From G963668605 sp963668605 (GTDB taxonomy: Bacteria > Acidobacteriota > Terriglobia > Bryobacterales > Bryobacteraceae), in contig OY764903.1 in assembly GCA_963668605.1 (NCBI GenBank), forward strand, positions 4,216,001 to 4,280,000: 64,000 nt of DNA, given 5' to 3'. The translations under genes were made by a program, and so were the position numbers. Below are positions 35,322-43,109 of the stretch, piece after piece (position 1 is the first letter of the stretch; every line of letters starts with the position of its first letter). The notes beneath the pieces are model-generated. The model did not search any database, had not been told where the DNA came from, and saw only the letters and a list, made by a program, of their open reading frames with translations.

Positions 35322-36625
35322 GAAGTTCTCTCTCCACTGACGGAAACCTGGCGCAGCGTCCGAACCAGGGTAAACAAAAGTACGCATCCAGCCATGGGCA
35401 TTACCGCTGCCAGGCTGAAGACCGGCAGATACGAGAATCGATCGACCAGGAAGCCCGTGAGCAGTGGAAACAGCATTCCGCTGAGACCGCCGGCAATTCC
35501 GGTAAGTGCCGTGACGCGTCCTACCGCGCTGTTCGGGAATACATCGGAGATAGCCGCGAACATATTAGCCGAAAGGAAAGTATGGCCCAGCAGCACGAAG
35601 CAAATTCCCGCGAGCGCGCCCGTGACGCTCCGCGCTCCCACCACTGCAAAACTCAGCAGGCAGCACGTCGCGCCGATACCCATGGTGATGCGCCGGGAGT
35701 TGGTGACGCTGAAGCCGCGGCGGATGAGCACTCCGGCCAGCCAACCGCCTGCAATGCTGCCGAAATCACCGAACAGAAACGGCACCCAGGCAAACAACCC
35801 GATCTCTTTGAGCGAAAGGCCGCGCTCGCGGTACAGATACTCGGGCAGCCAATAGATATAAAACTGGACCACGGGTCCCACCAGCAGTCGGCATCCCATC
35901 AGCGCCCACGTCTGCCGCAACTTCAGCAGATCGGAATTCTTGGGAGCGGGTTCCTCCGTGGATTCGCGACCGTCGAGAATGTAGGTGCGCTCGGCCTCGG
36001 ACAACGACGGATGGTCTTCCGGAGAGCGATACCAGAGACGCCAGGCAACCACCCACACAATCCCCAACGCGCTGGGCAGCAGGAAAGCCGCGTGCCAGCC
36101 CAGTTTCAGCGTCAGCATGACAAGAAGCGGCGGGGCGATGATGGAACCGATCATCGAGCCGCTGTTGAAGATGCCCACCGCGAGAGCCCGCTCCCGCACC
36201 GGAAACCATTGTGAGACGGTCTTCATTCCACCGGAGAAGTTGCCGCATTCGCCGGTACCCAGCCAAAATCGGAGAACGCTGAAATGGAGCATCGAACGGG
36301 CGATCGAGTGAAGCGCGTTGGCTATGGACCACCACGTCACGGCGAAGGAAAATCCGAATCTTACTCCGAAACGGTCCATCAGCGAGCCCATTGGAAACTC
36401 GCCCAACATCATGCCCATCTGGAAAGAGGCTACTATGATTCCGTAATCCGTATTGCTCAGCTTTAGGGATTCCCGCAGCAATGGTGCGACAATCGAGAGC
36501 GATTGCCGATCCACGAAGTTGATAATCGTGATGCAGAAGAGCATCGCCATAATCCACCAGCGAACCTGTCGGATTAGAGGGGGCATGCCGGACGAGGATT
36601 TTGGTATCGAAACGGCCGAGCGCAT
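35318..36625 (-). CDS. MFS transporter, hexuronate/ACS family (ExuT-like)
   Basis: Twelve-helix major facilitator of 435 aa. The ACS-family opening is WWIMAMLFCITIINFVDRQS, then FQMGMMLGEFPMGSLMDRFG (MFS motif A region), GTGECGNFSGGMKTVSQWFP and a matching second half. The family carries hexuronates, galactonate or glucarate with protons. I start at ATG 36625; an ATG at 36649 lies inside the operator palindrome. First gene of a minus operon with the mutarotase-like and TIM-barrel genes, divergent from the larA-like operon. Confidence 0.88.
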   Translation of the reverse strand: MRSAVSIPKSSSGMPPLIRQVRWWIMAMLFCITIINFVDRQSLSIVAPLLRESLKLSNTDYGIIVASFQMGMMLGEFPMGSLMDRFGVRFGFSFAVTWWSIANALHSIARSMLHFSVLRFWLGTGECGNFSGGMKTVSQWFPVRERALAVGIFNSGSMIGSIIAPPLLVMLTLKLGWHAAFLLPSALGIVWVVAWRLWYRSPEDHPSLSEAERTYILDGRESTEEPAPKNSDLLKLRQTWALMGCRLLVGPVVQFYIYWLPEYLYRERGLSLKEIGLFAWVPFLFGDFGSIAGGWLAGVLIRRGFSVTNSRRITMGIGATCCLLSFAVVGARSVTGALAGICFVLLGHTFLSANMFAAISDVFPNSAVGRVTALTGIAGGLSGMLFPLLTGFLVDRFSYLPVFSLAAVMPMAGCVLLFTLVRTLRQVSVSGERTS

Positions 36626-36634
36626 GTTGTCTAC

Positions 36635-36649
36635 AATATCAGATATCAT
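36635..36649. promoter_or_regulatory. Palindromic operator before the hexuronate-type transporter
   Basis: AATATCAGATATCAT, centred on the perfect palindrome ATATCAGATAT. The same 15 bases occur in reverse orientation at 40579-40593. It is 10 bp upstream of the transporter ATG. Confidence 0.7.
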
Positions 36650-36733
36650 GATAATTTCGAGCTGCCCTGTGTCGAAAATTTTGCACCAGATGCCAGCGCT
36701 CGCGCGTCGAAGACTGCTTGCGGCGCGATGATA

Positions 36734-36744
36734 ATATCTGATAT
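36734..36744. promoter_or_regulatory. Palindromic operator before the larA-like operon
   Basis: ATATCTGATAT, a perfect 11-bp palindrome flanked by TAA and GTTAAC. It lies only 15 bp before the ATG at 36760, where a ribosome site would stand; none is visible. Confidence 0.7.
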
Positions 36745-36759
36745 GTTAACGGTTTGATA

Positions 36760-38025
36760 ATGCCTTCACTTCTCTTACCGTTCGGCGCCACGGCTTTTCA
36801 GTTGCCTGTTGAGGCGGAGCTGATCGCACCGTCTGAGGCAACGACGCTGGATGATGAAGCCGGAGTCATACAGTACGCCCTGGATCACCCAACCGCCTGC
36901 GAACCGCTGGCCAGCTTGGTGAAACCTGGTGAGACGGTGGTCATCATCGTAAACGACGTTACGCGGCTGGCGCGCTCGGACATATTCCTGCCGCCCATCG
37001 TCGATACGTTGAACCGCGGCGGAGTTCCCGATGCTGACATCTCTATCGTCTTCGCACTCGGCACTCACAGGGCGCAGACTGAGGCGGAGAAGCGCTCCAT
37101 CGTAGGTGAAAAGATTTTCGGCCGGATCCGGATGTACGATCACGACGGTGATGATGATGCAAATCTGGTGGATGTTGGAACCACGAGTTTCGGCAATCGC
37201 ATCGAAATCAACCGCCGGGTTCTTGAGGCAGACCGGATTATCCTAACCGGTGAAATCATCTTCCATCAGATCGCGGGTTACAGCGGAGGGCGAAAAAGTC
37301 TCGTGCCCGGCGTGGCCGGCAACCGCACCACTACGTTCAATCACCGGATGATTCTCGACGAGCGCTGCCGCGCGGGCGTGCTGGACGGTAATCCGGCACA
37401 CGAAGACATGTTGGAAGGAAGCCGGATGGTGGGGCCGGATTTCGCAGTCAACGTTGTTCTAAGCCCCGCTGGCAAGATTCTGCATGTGGCCGCCGGCGAT
37501 GTGGAGCAGGCCCACGTGGATGGATGCCGCGCCGCTGATCGCCTGCTGAGGACCTATATCGAATATCCTTACGACGTCGTCATCGCATCCGCGGGTGGCG
37601 CGCCTCTCGATATGGACCTGCGTCAGGCTCACAAGGGCATGGAGAATGCTTGCGCAGCGCTTCGCCCTGGCGGAATGCTTTACTACTACGCCGAATGTGG
37701 AGACGGGCTGGGCAGCGCCATGTTGGAGCATTATCTCAAGACCTATGGAAGTGACTTCGAGATGGAGAGTGCGCTGCGGAAGGACTTTGTGGTGGGCGGT
37801 CACAAAGCGCTCTGGCTGGCGCGCCTCGGCAAACGCTACGACGCTCACTTGGTAACGAACCTCGATCCAAGGATCGTCGAGCGTTGTGGATTTCAGGCGG
37901 TCCGCCCCGAGGAGCACGAGAATCGCCTGTTAGAGCTACTCAGGCGCAAGACTCCGGACCGGGTTGCGGTGATGCCGCACGCCGGATTCACGGTGCCGAC
38001 TGTTCGTGATTTCGGGAGGAAATAA
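36760..38025 (+). CDS. LarA-family nickel-pincer racemase/epimerase
   Basis: A 421-aa member of the lactate racemase family (DUF2088). Residues matching LarA: H103 in GTHR, H169 in IFHQIAGYSGG, K179 in GGRKSLVPG (the lysine that binds the nickel-pincer cofactor) and H195 in FNHR. All keep the LarA spacing with an offset of five, so the enzyme should be active if the cofactor is made. Relatives epimerise lactate, malate or sugar acids. No larB/C/E genes for cofactor synthesis are in this window. The start ATG 36760 lacks a ribosome site and lies next to the operator. Zero-base junction to the aldehyde dehydrogenase. Confidence 0.9.
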   Translation: MPSLLLPFGATAFQLPVEAELIAPSEATTLDDEAGVIQYALDHPTACEPLASLVKPGETVVIIVNDVTRLARSDIFLPPIVDTLNRGGVPDADISIVFALGTHRAQTEAEKRSIVGEKIFGRIRMYDHDGDDDANLVDVGTTSFGNRIEINRRVLEADRIILTGEIIFHQIAGYSGGRKSLVPGVAGNRTTTFNHRMILDERCRAGVLDGNPAHEDMLEGSRMVGPDFAVNVVLSPAGKILHVAAGDVEQAHVDGCRAADRLLRTYIEYPYDVVIASAGGAPLDMDLRQAHKGMENACAALRPGGMLYYYAECGDGLGSAMLEHYLKTYGSDFEMESALRKDFVVGGHKALWLARLGKRYDAHLVTNLDPRIVERCGFQAVRPEEHENRLLELLRRKTPDRVAVMPHAGFTVPTVRDFGRK

Positions 38026-39468
38026 ATGACTAATTCTGCGCAACCGATAGAAGCGCTGCCGATGTACATCGGTGGGGAATGGATACGGACATCGAAGCAG
38101 ATCACGGTCCAGTTGCCGTACGACGGTAGCCCCGTGGGGGCCTACTACATGGCGGATTCCGCCGTGGTCGAGAAGGCAATTCAGGCGGCCCGGAAGGGCG
38201 CGGCGTCCATGCGGCGCCTCACGAACTTCGAGCGTGCAGAGCTACTGGTTCGTATGACGGAGATCGTCAAGAGGGACGTCGCGGATTTCGCAAAACTGAT
38301 CTGCAATGAGACCGGCAAGCCGGTGAAGGAAGCGCGCGGCGAAGCCGAGCGGACTCTGCAGACGATGATCGCCTCGGCGGAGGTGGCGCGTAGTTTCCGC
38401 GGTGAGGTGATCCCCATGGACGCCGCTCCGATCGGCAAGGGCCGCATCGCGATGACCGTGCGCGAGCCGCTGGGTGTGATCGGCGCCATTACGCCGTTCA
38501 ATGTACCGTTCAACCTGATGATGCACAAGGTGGGTCCGGCGCTGGCGGCCGGCAATGCCGTGATCCACAAGCCGGCTAGCACCACGCCGCTCAGCGCTCT
38601 GCGTTTCGCACGCGTGATGGAGGAAGCCGGCGCGCCCGCAGGCGCATATAACGTGGTGACGGGTTCCGGATCGCTGGTTGGCGACGCCCTCGTAAATAGC
38701 CCTCACGTGGCAATGATTACTTTCACTGGCAGCCGGGAGGTCGGGTTGGCGATTCGCGCCAAGGCGGGTCTGAAGCGGGTGACACTCGAGTTGGGCAGCA
38801 ACTCGGCGCTGGTCATCGAACCGGACGCGGATGTAGACGTCGCAGTGGCGCGGAGCGTAGTGGGCAGCTTCTCGCATAGCGGGCAGGTGTGCATCTCGGT
38901 GCAGCGCATTTATGTGCACGAATCCATCGCGGAAGAGTTCCTGACGAAGTTTGCCGCCGCGACTAGTAAGCTTCGCATCGGCCATCCGTTCGAGGAGTCG
39001 ACCGACATCTCCTCGCTTATTACCGAGGAAGAAGCCGTGCGCGTGGAATCGTGGATCGAGGAAGCTAAACAGAACGGAGCGTGCGTGGTTTGCGGCGGCT
39101 CCCGGAAACACGCCACTATCGAACCCACGATAATCACTGACACAGCGCCGTCGACGCGCATTTCCTGTCAGGAGGTTTTTGGCCCGGTCGTGGTGGTGAA
39201 CCGCTACCAGAAGCTGGATGACGCAATCGCGATGGTCAACGATAGCGTCTATGGCCTGCAGGCCGGCATCTTCACTAACGACATCGCGCGTGCTTTCAGG
39301 ACCGCGCTGGAGTTTGAAGTCGGCGGTGTGATCATCAACGACGTTCCGATGTTCCGCGCCGACCACATGCCCTACGGTGGCGTGAAAGAGAGCGGGACCG
39401 GCCGCGAGGGTCCGAAATACGCTGCCGAGGAGATGTCGGAAACCAAGCTCATCTGCTGGAAGGTTTAG
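38026..39468 (+). CDS. NAD(P)-dependent aldehyde dehydrogenase
   Basis: ALDH superfamily enzyme of 480 aa. The substrate-channel asparagine is in ITPFNVPFN, the cofactor lysine in VIHKPAS, the general base in LELGSNSA (E then G), and the catalytic cysteine C289 in HSGQVCISVQR. The C-terminal motif is EVFGPVV and PYGGVKESGTGREG. The VCISVQR context resembles lactaldehyde, glycolaldehyde or sulfolactaldehyde dehydrogenases. The ATG directly follows the larA-like stop. Together with the epimerase and the aldolase it would oxidise an aldehyde fragment after sugar-acid cleavage. Confidence 0.92.
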   Translation: MTNSAQPIEALPMYIGGEWIRTSKQITVQLPYDGSPVGAYYMADSAVVEKAIQAARKGAASMRRLTNFERAELLVRMTEIVKRDVADFAKLICNETGKPVKEARGEAERTLQTMIASAEVARSFRGEVIPMDAAPIGKGRIAMTVREPLGVIGAITPFNVPFNLMMHKVGPALAAGNAVIHKPASTTPLSALRFARVMEEAGAPAGAYNVVTGSGSLVGDALVNSPHVAMITFTGSREVGLAIRAKAGLKRVTLELGSNSALVIEPDADVDVAVARSVVGSFSHSGQVCISVQRIYVHESIAEEFLTKFAAATSKLRIGHPFEESTDISSLITEEEAVRVESWIEEAKQNGACVVCGGSRKHATIEPTIITDTAPSTRISCQEVFGPVVVVNRYQKLDDAIAMVNDSVYGLQAGIFTNDIARAFRTALEFEVGGVIINDVPMFRADHMPYGGVKESGTGREGPKYAAEEMSETKLICWKV

Positions 39469-39492
39469 AAACGCATTTTCTGGAGAATAATT

Positions 39493-40164
39493 ATGCAACT
39501 GTTCATTGATACAGCCGATATTGCACAGATTAGCGAAGCATACGAGTGGGGCATCGTGGATGGGGTCACTACCAACCCGACCCACATCGCAAACTCAGGC
39601 AAGCCGTTCGACGACGTCCTGATGGAGATTTTCAACATCGTCGACGGACCCATCAGCGTGGAATCGGTCAGCCTAAAGGCAGAAGGGATCATTGCCGAAG
39701 GCCGGCGGATCGCTGCATTTCATAAAAACGCGGTAGTGAAAGTGCCGGTGATGACCGAAGGGCTCAAGGCCGTAAAAGTGTTGGCGAGCGAAGGTATCAA
39801 GACAAACGTTACTCTGTGCTTCAGCCCGCTGCAGGCTTTCCTGGCGGCGAAAGCCGGCGCCACTTACATCAGCCCTTTCATCCACCGTCTCGACATGGTA
39901 GGTCATGAAGGTGCGGACCTGATTCGCCAGATTCGCCAGATCTACGACAATTACGGTTACCAGACCAAAATTCTGGCGGCGAGTATCCGAAACGTCAAGC
40001 AGGTACTCGATTGCCTGTTGGCGGGGGCCGATGTCGCCACCATGCCGTTCGACATGCTCGAGTCGCTCTACAAGCATCCGTTGACGGATGCAGGGCTGCA
40101 GAGCTTTTTGAACGACTGGAAGCGCGTTCCTCCGAGCCGGTTATTCGAAGCCGCTAAAGCGTAG
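39493..40164 (+). CDS. Transaldolase / fructose-6-phosphate aldolase-type protein (TalC family)
   Basis: Class I aldolase barrel of 223 aa, the length of small TalC/FSA enzymes. It starts MQLFIDTADIAQISEAYEWG with GVTTNPT, the family signature. The Schiff-base lysine K83 is in VVKVPVMTEGLKA, and ATYISPFIHRLD follows. TGGAG precedes the ATG by eight bases. Third gene after larA-like and aldehyde dehydrogenase, so it may make or cleave the aldehyde oxidised by the middle enzyme. TalC and true transaldolase cannot be separated by eye. Confidence 0.9.
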   Translation: MQLFIDTADIAQISEAYEWGIVDGVTTNPTHIANSGKPFDDVLMEIFNIVDGPISVESVSLKAEGIIAEGRRIAAFHKNAVVKVPVMTEGLKAVKVLASEGIKTNVTLCFSPLQAFLAAKAGATYISPFIHRLDMVGHEGADLIRQIRQIYDNYGYQTKILAASIRNVKQVLDCLLAGADVATMPFDMLESLYKHPLTDAGLQSFLNDWKRVPPSRLFEAAKA

Positions 40165-40186
40165 GCGACCTCTGAACAGACTGGCG

Positions 40187-40224
40187 GGGAGCAGTTGCCG
40201 ACAAATGCCGACTCAACTGCTCCC
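40187..40224 (+). terminator. Hairpin after the transaldolase gene
   Basis: GGGAGCAGTTG (40187-40197) and CAACTGCTCCC (40214-40224) are perfect complements with a 16-base loop. No U-run follows, so it may stabilise the transcript end rather than terminate by itself. Confidence 0.45.
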
Positions 40225-40270
40225 TGCTAGTGGAGTGCGGCATGCAGAATGCGGATTATATCGCGGGGCG

Positions 40271-40359
40271 GGAAACCGCTCCCTCACGGTCGCGGCTCGG
40301 CAAATCGCTGCAAACACGCGCCCGGGTTGCTGAGCCGCGCGCGTTAGCAAGCGGTTTCC
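40271..40359. repeat. REP/MITE-like imperfect inverted repeat
   Basis: Left arm 40271-40303 starts GGAAACCGCTCCCTCACGG and the right arm 40327-40359 ends AGCAAGCGGTTTCC. The outer ten and inner dozen bases pair, while the middle ones do not. It looks like two diverged copies of a palindromic intergenic repeat. It fills part of the 40165-40619 gap, where I see no gene. Confidence 0.6.
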
Positions 40360-40581
40360 GACGCGGTAATAACCAGCGCGATTTCGGACGCACTACACTA
40401 GCCGGGGTTGGGAAGAAACATGATCTCGCGAATCCAATCGCTGTGTGGTCTTCTCTTTCCGCCGATAACTTAGTGAAGGCGGACCTGGCGTTGGGGAGCC
40501 GGGCGCGCAACCGCGCACTCTATATGGGAGACCGATTCACGCCGCGCGGGAATATGGATTTCAAGGCGTTCGAGAAGAATG

Positions 40582-40592
40582 ATATCTGATAT
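40582..40592. promoter_or_regulatory. Palindromic operator before a decayed Gfo/Idh gene
   Basis: ATATCTGATAT within AATGATATCTGATATTC. Its reverse complement shares 15 bases with the transporter operator at 36635. It stands 28 bp upstream of the pseudogene start at 40620. Confidence 0.65.
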
Positions 40593-40619
40593 TCTGCTGG
40601 AGGTGGACAAGACAAAACG

Positions 40620-41128
40620 ATGAATCATAGAGAGCTTTGTCGAGTCATGGGGGGCGTAATCGCCCCCGCCTCATACCAGCGCATTTTCGGAGCGGCTCAA
40701 AAGATCGGAAAGGCCTTAATCGGCAGCGGCCGCCGCACGGGAGAGAGGCCGCATCAATGCTCGGCACCCGAAGAGACGCTGGCGCGTCCCGATGTCGAGG
40801 CGATGCTGATCGCGGTTCCGGATCATCTGCACGTTCAGTTGGGTTGTGCGGCATTGGCGGCCCGCAAGCACGTGTACCCGGGAAAGCCGACTACCCACGG
40901 GTTCTCGGGACAGAACCGTCTTCGCGAATCTGTCCGCAGCGCTGGAATAGTCCGGCAGTGCGGCACACAGCAGCGCAGCGGCGAGCATTACAGGCGCGCC
41001 AAAGAAGGAAATCATCGACAAACGTAAATTGGGCGTCGAAGTCGGTATTCAAGTGTTTAACTCCGTGCATCTCGCGCTCGATGCGTACTGGAAGAAGTCG
41101 CGCGTCGAGTCGGGAGCGCTCGGGTGAT
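40620..41128 (+). pseudogene. Decayed Gfo/Idh/MocA oxidoreductase
   Basis: The central part reads ARPDVEAMLIAVPDHLHVQL, AALAARKHVYPGKPTTH and later GIVRQCGTQQRSGEHYRRAK, all in the order of secreted Gfo/Idh proteins (DAVxIATPDHLH...GKHVYxEKPLTH...VQVGTQQRSxxHYRxAKE). The normal EKP is PGKP. The Rossmann GxGxxG start is missing, and after AKE the frame shifts to IIDKRKLGVEVGIQVF before stopping. Probably once the first gene of the KduI-like operon. Confidence 0.7.
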
Positions 41129-41142
41129 CAAGCGAGTTTATT

Positions 41143-41943
41143 ATGGCCACAAATACACCTCAAACACAAAGCGGCGGAGAGACCACGGTGCAGCCCGGCG
41201 GGCTGTATCAAGCCACAGGTAGTTCAGTCGTTTACCGCCAGCGCTTCGTGAGTTCGGAAGCGCATTTGAAATTTCTGTGCTGCGGCGAGCACCACTTGCC
41301 AGGCAGTTCAATCACGCAGGCGATCAGCGTACCCGGCTGCGAGTTGCTGCTGTATATGTGGAAAGGCCACGCGATCGCGGAGGTCGACGGCGTCGAATAC
41401 GACCTGGCGATTTACGACACGCTGTACGTTCCGCTTGGGAGCGTTTTCCAGCTTCGCAACCCCGACGCCGATCCCGCGTGTCTGATTCAGACTTCCGCGC
41501 CCGCGCAGAATGTGCACCCCGTATTTCATTCCAGTTTTGCGGAGTTCTCCAAGCGCGAGGACCGCATCCGCCACCTCAAAGGCAAGGATGTCTACATGAT
41601 GTTCGACGTCGGCGAGGCTGCGGATAAATTGGTGGCCGGTTACACCTTCTTCCAGCCGATGCAACGCTCCTGGCCGCCACACAACCACACGGACCAGGAA
41701 GAGGTCTATTTCTTCATCAGCGGCCACGGGTCAATGGAAGTGTACGACTCACCCGAGACCTTGAGCTTCGTGGAAAGCGTGAAGGAAGGCGATCTGGTGA
41801 CCATTCCCATGCTGAACTACCACCCGGTGTTTTCGCAGAAAGATCCGCTGCAGTTCATCTGGTGCATCGCCGGCGAACGCTACTGGGTCGGAGATAAAAA
41901 CAAGTCGTTCATGAGCGGCACGGGCACTTCGCTCACAACGTAG
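41143..41943 (+). CDS. KduI/IolB-like bicupin sugar-acid isomerase
   Basis: A 266-aa protein with two cupin folds, similar to 5-keto-4-deoxyuronate isomerase (KduI) and 5-deoxyglucuronate isomerase (IolB). The N-terminal cupin has GSSITQAISVPGCELLLYMW. The C-terminal cupin has the metal motif WPPHNHTDQEEVYFF (two His and a Glu) and the distant His in MLNYHPVFS. It would isomerise an unsaturated or keto-deoxy uronate in the cytoplasm, which fits the UxaA, transporter and GntR neighbours. KduI is usually 278 aa. It stands between two decayed Gfo/Idh fragments. Confidence 0.8.
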   Translation: MATNTPQTQSGGETTVQPGGLYQATGSSVVYRQRFVSSEAHLKFLCCGEHHLPGSSITQAISVPGCELLLYMWKGHAIAEVDGVEYDLAIYDTLYVPLGSVFQLRNPDADPACLIQTSAPAQNVHPVFHSSFAEFSKREDRIRHLKGKDVYMMFDVGEAADKLVAGYTFFQPMQRSWPPHNHTDQEEVYFFISGHGSMEVYDSPETLSFVESVKEGDLVTIPMLNYHPVFSQKDPLQFIWCIAGERYWVGDKNKSFMSGTGTSLTT

Positions 41944-41958
41944 CTACCGGGAACCATC

Positions 41959-42170
41959 CGCGGAAACGACGAAAGCTTCGCGTCGCCTTCATCGGCTACG
42001 GCGACCTCGACAAACACCGCAACCTGGCTGGAGTTTCTGGATGGCACGGACTTCAGGGTCCGTGCCGGTCGCTGATAACTGGCCCAAGCCATCCTGGTTC
42101 AGCTTGTGCTGGATGCCGTGGAGCGTTTTACGGAAACGAAACGCTGAACGAAGATGTATACGAATTAGCG
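41959..42170 (+). pseudogene. Fragment of a Gfo/Idh-type gene start
   Basis: RKLRVAFIGYGDLDKHRNLA G looks like the N-terminal beta-alpha-beta of a Gfo/Idh oxidoreductase, and further frames hold DAVERFTETKR and NEDVYELALHDGG. No continuous frame remains. The GntR gene ends immediately after, on the other strand. Confidence 0.4.
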
Positions 42171-42869
42171 CTACACGACGGAGGTGACAGCAGCATTGCC
42201 TTGTTCCGATGCCTGGTTCTCTCGCTGTCCCTGTTCCAGGAAGTCCAGAAGTTTGCGGCACACGGTCGTGATGTGATCGCTCATGGCGCGTGTCGCGCGA
42301 GCCCGCTCGCCCGATTCAAGTGCCGCGATGATCGCTTCATGGAAATCCGACGCGGTGGTGCTTGAAAGATCATACGTCTTGCGGCGGAAGATCCAGATCT
42401 GGTTCTGGACGTTCTCTAGTGCCCGACAAAGCCGGGCGTTGCCCGTCGCGTTCGCCAATCTCGCGTGAAACTGCATGTCCTCGTCGATATAGTGGGCTTT
42501 GTCGTTGTGCTTCAGGTGCTTTCGCATGCGCCGGACGCTTTGCTTAAGTTCACCGATGAGTTCCGATGAAGGCTCCACGGTACGGACCACGTGAGTTTCA
42601 AGCGCATTGCGCAAGTCGTAGAGTTCGTAGATATCCGTAGTGGAGACATCTTGCAGGTAGGCTCCGCGGCGAGGCTCAATACGAATAAACCCTTCGGCCT
42701 CCAGGCGGTTTAGCGCCTCCCGGATCGGCGACTTGCTGATTCCAAGACTGGTAGAAAGAAATTCCTCCGTCAACCGCGCGCCTTCATCAAGCTTGCCGTC
42801 CAGGATGTATCGCTTGATACTGTCGTAGGCCAACGAAGTGAGGTTTGATGGAATCTTAAGTTTGTTCAT
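42171..42869 (-). CDS. GntR-family regulator with FCD domain (probable regulator of the sugar-acid locus)
   Basis: Transcription factor of 232 aa. The N-terminal winged helix is AYDSIKRYILDGKLDEGARL and STSLGISKSPIREALNRLEA, and the C-terminal FCD domain has LRNALETHVVR, a metal-type pattern D...H (YIDEDMQFHARLANATG) and ALESGERARATRAMSDHI. I start at ATG 42869, after the palindrome at 42888-42898; a longer in-frame extension would read through that site. FCD regulators usually sense sugar or organic acids. The same palindrome stands before uxaA, the receptor, the transporter and the larA-like operon, so this is the best candidate for their repressor. Confidence 0.88.
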   Translation of the reverse strand: MNKLKIPSNLTSLAYDSIKRYILDGKLDEGARLTEEFLSTSLGISKSPIREALNRLEAEGFIRIEPRRGAYLQDVSTTDIYELYDLRNALETHVVRTVEPSSELIGELKQSVRRMRKHLKHNDKAHYIDEDMQFHARLANATGNARLCRALENVQNQIWIFRRKTYDLSSTTASDFHEAIIAALESGERARATRAMSDHITTVCRKLLDFLEQGQRENQASEQGNAAVTSVV

Positions 42870-42887
42870 AGCACCCTGCACTTCTAG

Positions 42888-42898
42888 ATCTAGTATAT
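42888..42898 (-). promoter_or_regulatory. Operator-like site before the GntR gene (autoregulation)
   Basis: On the minus strand ATATACTAGAT lies 19 bp before the ATG, the same eleven bases as in the uxaA operator. TATACT within it can serve as a -10 box. From here to 43109 I see no gene. Confidence 0.55.
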
Positions 42899-43109
42899 CA
42901 CCGTTAAGGGCATCCGCCAGCGTCTTGCCACTCCCATTCAAAAAAACCAAGCGCCACGGTCACCCGTAAGATGCTCCACTTACTACAATAAGAGATATCA
43001 CCTGCACGCCGCTGATCCACAATGGAATCTCCCCGGTTCGAGGCAGCAGCCATAGGCAACACTCGCTGCAGCTTTGGCACTGAAGACGGTCCGCTCTGTG
43101 GCATTTCTC

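Noticed and set aside
38242..39585. A 447-codon minus-strand open frame opposite the aldehyde dehydrogenase
   Set aside because: It shadows a gene with all catalytic motifs; the translation shows no family features.
40256..40510. An open frame in the transaldolase-pseudogene gap as a gene
   Set aside because: It runs through an imperfect inverted repeat, and its translation reads as REP-type sequence (repeated A-R-A-R-G-S-A).
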